In this document: positions 56,037-64,000 of the stretch, one piece after another
Numbering within the stretch: the stretch's first letter is position 1
Layout: the number at the start of each line of letters is the position of its first letter
Origin: Phycomyces nitens
Taxonomy: Eukaryota; Mucoromycota; Mucoromycetes; Mucorales; Phycomycetaceae
Direction of reading: 5' to 3'
DNA: 64,000 nucleotides
Assembly (NCBI GenBank): GCA_022702545.1
Contig: JAHRBC010000003.1
Location: 7,936,001-8,000,000 of the forward strand
Program-made: the position numbers and the translations under genes
The notes under the pieces: model-generated
Database searches by the model: none
What the model was told of the DNA's origin: nothing
The model's input: the letters and a program-made list of their open reading frames with translations, nothing else

Positions 56037-56280
56037 GATGTTTGTGTTTGTAATATTATTATTAAAAGGAAACGAGTGTTACATGTATTTTATTTGCTAT
56101 ACTTTTATAATAATAAAAAGTAATATTCTAATGCTCATTGTATCCAAACCAATAGGATGTAGTAAAATTATATTTTCAAAATAAAAAAAAAGAAAAACTG
56201 TGGAGTTGAAAAATAGACTAGCTTTCACACCAGTTCAGGGCTACTATACCACCAGTGTATTCAGGGCCGTTTTTCCAGTG

Positions 56281-56500
56281 TAATCCATTTATAATAAGTT
56301 TGTAAAAACATTAGACACCTCTCTAGTGTAGTCAAAGATGAATAATCATTTAGAAAATTATATAAGATATCCTGATTTAAAACAATAAAAAGTTATCTTT
56401 TATCCTCACTCTTATTTTGAATACTCCTGTGTATTAAAGCTTGACCAATTCGACTATGTTTACAGTGAATTGGAAGATAGCCTAGATCAGGAATGACAAT
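56281..56500 (+). mobile_element. Solo LTR fragment (C family, copy 2)
   Basis: Matches 2090-2320 (TATATAAGATATCC, AACAATAAAAAG, GATCAGGAATGACA). Its 5' part is replaced by the end of P3. Directly after it, 56498-56511 reads, on minus, TGTCAGACATTAT, the start of a B-family LTR, 31 bp from the tRNA-Glu 3' end. Confidence 0.6.
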
Positions 56501-56542
56501 AATGTCTGACACAAAAAAAATTGAGCATGATAAGGCAAAATG

Positions 56543-56614
56543 TTCCCCAACGGGGAATTGAACCCCGGCCACGACGGTGAGAGCGTCGGATCCTAGCCAC
56601 TAGACCATTGAGGA
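56543..56614 (-). tRNA. tRNA-Glu (CTC)
   Basis: Minus-strand cloverleaf: acceptor TCCTCAA/TTGGGGA, D arm TGGTCTAGTGGCTAGGAT, anticodon stem CGACG/CGTCG with loop CTCTCAC (anticodon CTC) and T arm GGGG-TTCAATT-CCCC. The discriminator is A (complement of 56543). No intron. A T8 run on minus (56513-56520) is the likely Pol III terminator. LTRs flank both sides. Confidence 0.93.
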
Positions 56615-56625
56615 TAGTATGTTTT

Positions 56626-57638
56626 TGACACGGGTGTTGTAGTTTTTGGAGCTTTGCCCACTTTCGCAAGCAACGTCATCCTTTTCCAGACTGCCTTGCC
56701 AGAAAGAGTGACGTCGTGTCCAGTCAATATGGCGACGTCACTCATATCGCATCGCAAGTCACTTTTTACCCATATACCTCTTTACACTTCCATCTTTATC
56801 TCTCATTATCTGCATTTCAATTATCATTCTTGTGTCCACCTTTTGTCATCTATCTCATTTTCTCTTTCCCCATGTTCCTGTCTGTGCGCATTTATCCTTA
56901 TCTTCACTCTACATTTTTCTCACATATCTATATTTTCTTTATCATTATTGTCACCCATTTTTACATTATCATCCTTACTGCACATCTTGTTTTCTCATAT
57001 TTTCATATCTCTGTCTTGTCTTATCATTTTACATTTTACACAATCTCTCATTATCCGTATCCATTATCTCATATTACTGTTCTATTTTTCGTTCTCACAC
57101 CCATTTTCTATAATCCATTATTAATCAATTCATAATTATCTACAAAGTAACATTTTACGAAGTCTATATAAGAGACCAAAATTTCAATCAATAAACATTA
57201 TCAGTTATCTCTCTCTTATTTTCCGTCCCTGAATTAGTGAATTGTCTTGTATAGAAATTCCTAAACATACTTCGTGCCAAGATTGATTTTTCTTTTCATC
57301 CAATTCCCTTTTCCGTCCAAATCTGTATCTTCCCAGTACCTTGCTGTCAACTTTAATAATTGTCCTGAGTGAAATTATCTAGTTCCCCTCTCCTATTATA
57401 TCTCTTCCTCCCTGTTTCCATTGCTGTCAAGAATATATCTAACTGTCCCGAGCGAAGTTCATATATCTCTGTCTATTTCTTCATTTTCTCTTCTTTTGTC
57501 CTCTTGCTGTCTTTGAATTGCGGTTCTACCCCCGTTATATTCATTCTTTATCGCACCCTCGTTATTGTCAACGTGAGGTATTCAATTTACTATATTTTTC
57601 TGACTCGTTTTCACTCACAACAAACTCAACACGCGTCA
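56626..57638 (+). mobile_element. Solo LTR (G family, copy G2) 11 bp upstream of tRNA-Glu
   Basis: Starts TGACACGGGTGTTGTAG, 11 bp from the tRNA 5' end, and ends CAACACGCGTCA. It has TCTATATAAGAGACC and ATCAATAAAC near 57160-57200. It is pyrimidine-rich, related to 390-1578 in inverse orientation. The overlapping plus-strand ORFs in the T/C-rich part are not genes. Confidence 0.72.
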
Positions 57639-57641
57639 TTT

Positions 57642-58320
57642 TGACACGTGTGTTGTGGGCAGGTTTGGTTTCGACCATAAAGCCGGACCAAGGGCCCGGA
57701 ACAGGCCTAGGAGGGGTCGGAGGCCGGACCAGTCCGAAGAAGAAGTCTGAGCCGAGTAAGGATGGCCAATCCCCAAGTTTCTTTATTTCTCTTTCTTTTC
57801 AATTTTTCTTTATTTTATTTTATCACATTTTATTATTTCCTTTTTTATACTCTTTCCTTTTATATTTCCTTTGTGAATCCTTTCTCACTTTCTTGCAGGA
57901 TTGCACCATTCTGTACTTCTTTAGTTTATTTCCCCTACTTCTTTGTCTTACCCCTTTCTTTACTATGTTATAATATTTTTTTTTATTATATTTTTCCTTT
58001 GGCCTTGATGGCATCATTTTATTATTTTATTATTTCATTTTTCGGTTATTCTTTTAGTTATTTTCTTTGTCTATAAAAGACATTCTTTTCTAATGAATAA
58101 ATATTATCAGTCAGTTTTACGATCAATTTTACGGTTATTTTATTCTTTTGAGTTTAAGCTCTCGATCTCTGAAGAGCAGTTATATTTTGCCCGGTTATTT
58201 TGGGGATATTTCTGTTGAGTTTCGTTAGTCTTTTACTGGTTCTTTCATTGTTTCTTTTATATATTTTATTTGTCGCCCGTTCGGTTACCATACACAACCA
58301 TACAAACACATCACGTGTCA
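57642..58320 (+). mobile_element. Solo LTR (H family, copy H1)
   Basis: 679 nt, TGACACGTGTGTTGTGGGC to CATCACGTGTCA. A GC-rich head (CGGACCAAGGGCCCGG) is followed by a T-rich body, TATA-like GTCTATAAAAGAC and AATAAATATT. Related to H2. It is separated from G2 by TTT. Confidence 0.7.
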
Positions 58321-58324
58321 GTTT

Positions 58325-59077
58325 TGACACGTGTGTTGTGGGCAGGTTTGGTTTCGACCATAAAACCGGACCAAGGGCCCGGACATAGATGTAGGAGGTG
58401 TCGGAGGCCGGGCTAGCCCGAGTAAGAAGTCCGAGCCGAGTGAGTTGGGCGGGTTTCTGGTGAGGTGACGTTGGCAGGGCGATCCCCGAGTTTCTATATT
58501 TTTCTTTCTTCCTAGTCTTTTCCCGTTTTTTATTTTATCACATTTATTTATTTCCTTTTTTATATTATTTCCTTTTTTATTTCTTTTGTGAATCCTTGAC
58601 ACCTTCTTGCAGGATTGCACCATTTAACACCTCTTTAAACAATTGTCTTTGTACAATGTACTTCTTCCATTTTTACCTTTATTATTTTTACAATATTTTT
58701 ATACTATACTTTATCACACTGGTCTAGAATTGCATCATTTTATTCACTTATTTCTTTATTCTTCATTTTACATTGACTGCGATGGCACAATTCCATCCAG
58801 TTATTTTATTATTTTTGGTTATTCTTTTTTGATTCTGAATGTCTATAAAAGACATTCAGTTTTCAATCAATAAAACATATCTTTCGTTGGGTTTAATACC
58901 GGTTCTATTTTATTTTATTTGTACTTTTCGATCTCTGAAGAGCAGTGATATTTTGCCCGGTTACATTTTGGGAATATACTGTTGAGTTTCGTTAGTCATT
59001 TTCTTTATCTATATTATCATTTTACTATTTGCCGTCGTTCGTCACTATACACAACCGTATACACACATCACGCGTCA
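58325..59077 (+). mobile_element. Solo LTR (H family, copy H2)
   Basis: 753 nt, same head (TGACACGTGTGTTGTGGGC) and end CATCACGCGTCA, with GTCTATAAAAGACATTC and ATCAATAAAAC. It is separated from H1 by GTTT. Confidence 0.7.
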
Positions 59078-59081
59078 GTTT

Positions 59082-59350
59082 TGACACGGTTGTGGTGGGG
59101 TGATCGCCAGAACCCCAAATCTCGCCTTGGTCCGACCAGTCCAGCCAGTCCAACCGAAGGGCCCAGGAGCTTGGTCCGGTCCACGTGGTTGGAAGGTGGA
59201 AGGCCGGCATGGAAAGCCTGGCCTAAGTCACGGAGCACGTGACATTGGAAATTAGTGCCTTGGGTAGTTGAGAGGGTCGGTAAGCCTGTCGCATTTTCCC
59301 GCCAAACCTTATTCGTGTACGCATGGACATGAAAAATCGCAAGTGATGTT
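59082..59350 (+). mobile_element. GC-rich LTR fragment (I family, copy 2)
   Basis: TGACACGGTTGTGGTGGGG start after a GTTT spacer. The first 250 nt match 31353-31602 inverted, up to CATGGACATG. The last 19 nt do not match. It is cut by the P4 end. Confidence 0.6.
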
Positions 59351-59609
59351 CACTGCAAAAGAGGGCACTGGAAAAATGGGTCTGAATACTCATGTGTGAG
59401 CAAAGCTGTCTACCTGAGGAAAATTAGGGCAAATTTGCAGCTCAACACCTTTTTTTGTGTTCTGATTAAAAACGTTCTTTTGCTTGACCCCATTGGCTTG
59501 ATTAAAAAGAATAAAACAACGTTGCTTTTTTACCACTATAAAATATTAATAAATAAAGTATATGTAACACTCGTTTCCTTTTTGTTTTAACATTATAAAC
59601 ACAAACACA

Positions 59610-62600
59610 ATGTCATCTTCAAATACTTTTTACAACACCAAGTGCTATTGCAATAGATGCAACAACAATGGCCAAGGCTACACATTGGTAGCAAGCCGAA
59701 CTGCTCAGCGTCATAGCAAGAGAGCAAGAATTGAACAGAGCAACTCAAATGAGATTGGTATGATAATTTCAGTGTTTATTTTTATGTATTGTATAATAAT
59801 TTCAGCGGTATGAAACACAGACACTCAAGCAGACATGGATATTGATATTCAATGTAAGAAAAGTTTATTTGAAAAAAGTAGAGACTAAGAAACTATTATA
59901 TTCTATAAGCGGTCATTTCTACTCAACAGTCTGGACCCTCGGATGTATTGGACGGTCAGACCAACTCACCTTTTGGGATGCCGATGTAATGCTGGATGAG
60001 GGCGATTCAGTTGCTAATGAGGCCAATGCCGATGGCGAACGCGATGACGAAAGCGATGATGAAGAAGATGAAGGCGAAGATGAAGTTGAGATCGAGGTTG
60101 AGGAATTCGACAGTGAAGGTGCGTGTTGCATAGCCAAAAGCAAAGAGAAAGCAGCAAAGAAAAAAGCCTGAAAAGAATTGAATATTAATTTTTTCGATTT
60201 TAAAATAGACCCTTTCCCAACCCCCAATATGCCTGAAAATCCTGTGCACAGGTTTATTGCCGTTTTTGTTGTCCTCTTTGCATCCCGCTATGTGGTCAAC
60301 AAGGGTGCTGTTGTCTTGATCGAGTTCATCAACACACTCTTGACGATTTACGAGCAGGATTTCCAGCTCCCATCCAGTCTTCTTGGTCTGCAAAGAATGA
60401 CAGGATATTCTGCGATTTCCAACGGTATCAGGAGATTCGTAGCCTGTCCTGATTGCCACGCAGTTTATGAAGAAAACCAGTCTGTCCCCCTCACTGTGTT
60501 TTCACAAAAGTTGGTGCACGTCTGACCTGCAACTGCAAGTTGACCAAGGTTACATCGTCTGGAGCATTGGTTCCCAAGCGCGTGTTCCAATACCAGTCAT
60601 TGAAGCATGCCTTGAAAATTCTTTTCCTTCGCCCTGATTTTGAAGCAAGCATTCAACACTGGAATCAGGAGCTCAAGATCATGGATACAATGTGCGACAT
60701 CTTTGACGGTGTTATGTGGAAGGAGTTGAAAGACATCAGTGGTGAATCTTTTGTTGCCCATCCTCGTTCTTTGATGTTGACGTTGAACATTGATTGGTTC
60801 CAGCCCTTTGACAGGGTCACATACTCTTGTGGGGCCATTTACTTGGTGGTTAACAACTTGCCTCGTGAGGAGCGGTTTAAGGCAGAGAACACTATCCTTG
60901 TTGGACTCATGCCTGGGCCAAAGGAGCCAAAGTCCGAAGAGATTAACCATTATCTCAAGCCTTTGGTTGATGAGTTGGAACAACTGTACGTGGGAATGAC
61001 TATCCCAACCTTTGAATGCATTTCTGGAGCAACCGTCCGTGCAGCTTTGTTCATGGTAGCATGTGACATCCCTGCAGCCAGAAAGACAAGTGGATTCACG
61101 TCCCATAACAGCACAAACGCCTGTTACAAGTGTTGTCGCAAATTTTCTCGTCTTCCTGGGACAAGCAGTGTGGACTTCCGTGGGTTCAATGAGTCTGGGT
61201 GGCGTCGTCGTCGTGGTGTGGAGAACCGTTTGCATGCTGAGGTGTGGAAGAGTGCAAGTACGCCCTCAGAAAGGCATGAGTTGGAGGTCGAAAATGGTGT
61301 TCGATGGTCGCAACTCCATCGTCTTGGATACTTTGATCTAGTACGTGGAACGATCATTGATCCCATGCATAACCTATTCTTGGGTACAGCCAAGAGGATG
61401 GTCGAGACGTGGACTACTAGTGGTCTAATCACGGATAGGAAGCTGGCTTCTATGCAAGTAATGGCCGAATCAATGGTGGTGCCAACTGACTACACCATTT
61501 TGAAGACGAAGATCAGTAGAGGATTTCCATATATGAAGGCTGATGAATGGAAATCCTGGGTGTTGGTGTATTCTCCTGTGCTGCTCAGAGACGTTCTTCC
61601 TCTGGATAAGTTCAAGAATTGGATCGACTTTGTTGATGCTTGCCGTCTCCTTGCAACACCAACAATCACGTTTGATGACCTTGACGACGCCCATGCCCAT
61701 TTGGAAAGATTCTGTCAGAAATGCGAAGAATTGTATCCTGCTCCCACTCTCACCTGCAACATGCACCTGCACATCCATCTTCGCGAAACCATTCGTGATT
61801 TTGGACCTGTGTATGGTTATTGGCTGTTTGGGTTCGAGAGGTACAATGGCCTGTTGAAGAAGATCGACACCAACAGAAGAGATGGATTTGAGTCCACATT
61901 CATGAAGACTTTTGTTGAAGACATGTACAAGGGCGACTACGTACAAAAAATGCTCTCCTGTCCGAACCAAGCTTCTTTCCGTCCTCTTCTGTCAAAACTC
62001 ACATCATCATCCACAACTGCCACCTCCTCCTCTGCCCCTCTTTCACACACGCCATTTATACTTCAGCTATTTGTGCGTGCATCTTTAAAGCCTGAATTTC
62101 CGATAAAGGGAAATGAGCCCCTTCCTCTCTCTGCCTTCCCTCTCTTGGTGAGAAAGCCATCTGTAATGGATGATACAGATTATCTCCAGTTGTTGGAGTA
62201 CTATCGGCTATCGTATGGTATACCAAGTCTTCAGCATTATCATCAGGCAACGTCTTCAGGTATCTTTGTTGATAATCATATCACAAAGATAAAATCTATC
62301 AATCTTCTCGGCCAGACGTATAAAGGCAAAAATGGTTCCGTAGACCGTGGGTCATTCATTCAAGCACTATTCCTGGGTAGAGTTGGTGATCCTCCACGAG
62401 CATACACAGGACAAATTCAGTACTTGTTCCTCCACAAGCTCAGTTGTTCATCAATCGGAAATAATTCCACTCATGTCTTTGCTTTCGTGAGATGGCTCAT
62501 CAACATGCCAAGTAGAACACGTGAATACGAAGGAGTTGAGGTCTGCTCGCCAAGTTCCTCTCCAGATGATTATCATTGTATATTGCCAGTACATCGTATT

Positions 62601-62687
62601 CTTTTGGAAGTCGCGACTGCTGAGCTGGTGTCTGGTGTTAATGTGAAGATGCTGGTCATTCCTTTACCAAAAAAGATGTATGCTTAA
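59610..62687 (+). pseudogene. P4 transposase, two single-base frame breaks
   Basis: Exon 1 (59610-59757) encodes KCYCNRCNNNGQGYTLV...KRARI. Exon 3 is acidic (DDESDDEEDEGEDEVEIEVE), and the main exon starts MPENPVHRFIA at 60230. The motifs LNIDWFQPFD, CYKC, IIDPMHNLFLGTAKRM and FGFERYNG are present. The frame is lost near 59975 (T-run one base short relative to P1) and near 60506-60515 (G-run one base short); after each, the expected sequence continues in another frame. The long second part, 60540-62687, is otherwise intact. Its 3' end is 132 bp from the accessory gene. Confidence 0.78.
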
Positions 62688-62819
62688 AGCATTAATAAAT
62701 AAATACTTGTTTCTTTTAAAAAGAACAAAACAAAACATTCATTGCCTTTAAACATGTCTTTGGGATTAAATACGTAAGCAAGAGTAAAATAAAACAATTG
62801 TTTTTTATTTATTTTTTAT

Positions 62820-63934
62820 TTAATTTCTTATGACCCAAGGAGGCAGACGGGCGGCCAAGTCACCAGGGACTGCTAAGTCTCTGACTCCTTTGAGATCTCT
62901 TGACAGCATCTGATGAGCATTCATCCCCAAGTCAAGAGAAACGAATGAGTCAACGATTTCAATAAACCGGTTGAACTAAATAGCATTTTTTAATATTTCA
63001 AAAATGATATCTTAATAAATATATTATTATATATTGTTTACAGAATAATTTACCTCATCACTTCTCCAGCTTGGGCGATAAACGGAGACCCGACGCTTGC
63101 CAAGAGTCTTTGAAGTATCGTTGTCTGATTCTCCTTCAGACATTGCTTCTTTCTGAAGCAGACCAGAACAAACTTGCCCCATTGCCTGCTCAATGGCCTC
63201 CTTATGTTTGAGAAAGGCAGTCATGCGACGTTCGAAATGCTAACAAATATCCAACATGTATTCATTAATATTTGTCTCTAGTTTGAATAGTATACAACCT
63301 ACATCTTTTTCACGGTTTGCCCTTCTCGAACGAGTGTTGGAGACTGCCTTCTTCTCAGAAGACTTTCTCTGCTCCTGACGACGGCTACAGAAGTTTCTGT
63401 AGACTTTCTCTCGAATGTCACTTCTTCTCAAGGGCGAGCCAACAAAATTTGGCCCAAGGTAAGCCAGTAGACGTTCTACCAGCTCCTTGTTGGGACTCTC
63501 GTCAAAGTGAGTATGGACATCCCACCTTGGCTTGTTGTTATTTGCCTGGATGTCAACCAACGCCCTTGACCTCAACTTTGGCTGCCACAAATATTCACGA
63601 ATATCTTTCTGTTTGATCAAAATAAGAATTTAGTTGATAGGATATTATATCTGGTGACACCTACAAACACACGTTTCTTTGCATCAGACATCGATTCATT
63701 TGTGGCCTCGGCAGTTGGGGCAGCAACAGAGGCAAGAACAGGTACTGGAGCCACAATACTTGTGGCAGCAATGACAGTGAGGTTGGACTCAATAAGAGTC
63801 CCCATTCTTCTGTTCATCGTGGTCATGTCGCCTCTAATTGAGGCAAGATCCTCTTGGAGATTCGTGATGACCGTCTGCATATTGACATCGTCGTCAGCAG
63901 GTCGTGGAGCAATATTCCTTCTTTGGTTTGACAT
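62820..63934 (-). CDS. P4 accessory protein, four exons, intact
   Basis: Minus-strand exons 63665-63934 (270 nt), 63303-63608 (306), 63054-63239 (186) and 62820-62975 (156) give 305 residues with no stop. It has MSNQRRNIAPRP at the N-terminus, a shorter exon 1 without the Ala/Pro repeat, the basic exon 2 (KPRWDVHTHFDESPNKELVE, DIREKVYRNFCSR), EGESDNDTSK, RPSWRSDE and FNRFIEIVDSFVSLDLGMN. Identical sizes of exons 2 and 3 to the other copies, despite strong sequence divergence, show selection on the protein. The function is unknown. Confidence 0.82.
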
Positions 63935-64000
63935 TTTCTATTATAAATTATATCAAAAATACACAATATTTAATACTCGTTTACTACTTTAAGTTTAAAC

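Larger units (their letters stand above)
38284..56280. mobile_element. P3: third P element, broken up by Q1, Q2 and P2
   Basis: Left end CACTGCAAAAGAGGGG at 38284 and right end ...TTTTTCCAGTG at 56280. Only 67 bp of the left arm (38284-38350) remain before Q1. The right part, 52010-56280, holds accessory exons 2-4 and a full-length transposase. That the two ends belong to one element is inference; the flanking triplets (TAT, TAA) do not match. Accessory exon 1 and about 1.6 kb of arm have been lost. Confidence 0.5.
59351..64000 (+). mobile_element. P4: fourth P element, right end outside the window
   Basis: Two transposon ends abut: CACTGCAAAAGAGGG (59351) and CACTGGAAAAATGGG (59366). The second is the transposase-side end as in P1. 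A transposase (+) and accessory gene (-) follow in convergent order. The other terminus is not reached. It lies at the end of the LTR stack behind tRNA-Glu. Confidence 0.75.

Overview
This window looks like repeat-rich nuclear DNA from an early-diverging filamentous fungus, most likely Mucoromycota. That assignment is an inference. It rests on AT-rich DNA, short spliceosomal introns (about 45-90 nt, GTAAGT...TAG), Ty3/gypsy chromoviruses and tnp2/Plavaka-type transposases. I see no ordinary host protein gene. The only host genes I can support are three tRNA genes: Arg-TCT at 1590, Tyr-GTA at 31613 (with a 10-nt intron) and Glu-CTC at 56614 on the minus strand. Everything else is mobile DNA, much of it inserted into other mobile DNA.

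Layout. 1-1578: stacked solo LTRs ending 11 bp from tRNA-Arg. 1688-3210: solo LTRs and a truncated Ty3 copy. 3211-6616 and 12919-14213: degraded DNA-transposon remnants, split by a full chromovirus (element F, 6617-12918, 5-bp duplication ACATA). 14214-31352: a CACTG-ended transposon (P1) with a transposase, a convergent accessory gene and a candidate third gene. P1 is interrupted by chromovirus B (20255-31014, duplication GTATG), which is itself interrupted by chromovirus C (21248-26528, duplication TGATA). 31353-31602: GC-rich LTR, then tRNA-Tyr. 31738-37039: the best-preserved Ty3 element (A), with identical LTRs and duplication CTTA. 37044-38283: solo LTRs. 38284-56280: remains of a third P-type element (P3) invaded by two tnp2-type elements with CACTACGGCG ends (Q1, Q2); Q2 in turn contains a second complete P element (P2, 43301-49675, duplication AGT). 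56543-59350: tRNA-Glu and a head-to-tail stack of solo LTRs. 59351-64000: P4, a fourth P element running out of the window.

How the parts relate. The four P copies share one plan: a spliced transposase (964 codons in P1) and a convergently transcribed accessory gene of 305-339 codons, their 3' ends about 105-130 bp apart. The accessory gene has internal exons of exactly 306 and 186 nt in all four copies. This resembles the two-gene tnpD/tnpA logic of plant CACTA elements. The LTRs show a second theme: one LTR class sits 10-11 bp upstream of all three tRNAs, pointing away from them, and a different LTR class sits 24-42 bp past all three 3' ends. Many ORFs are broken by single-base losses in homopolymer runs, which may be assembly errors rather than biology.
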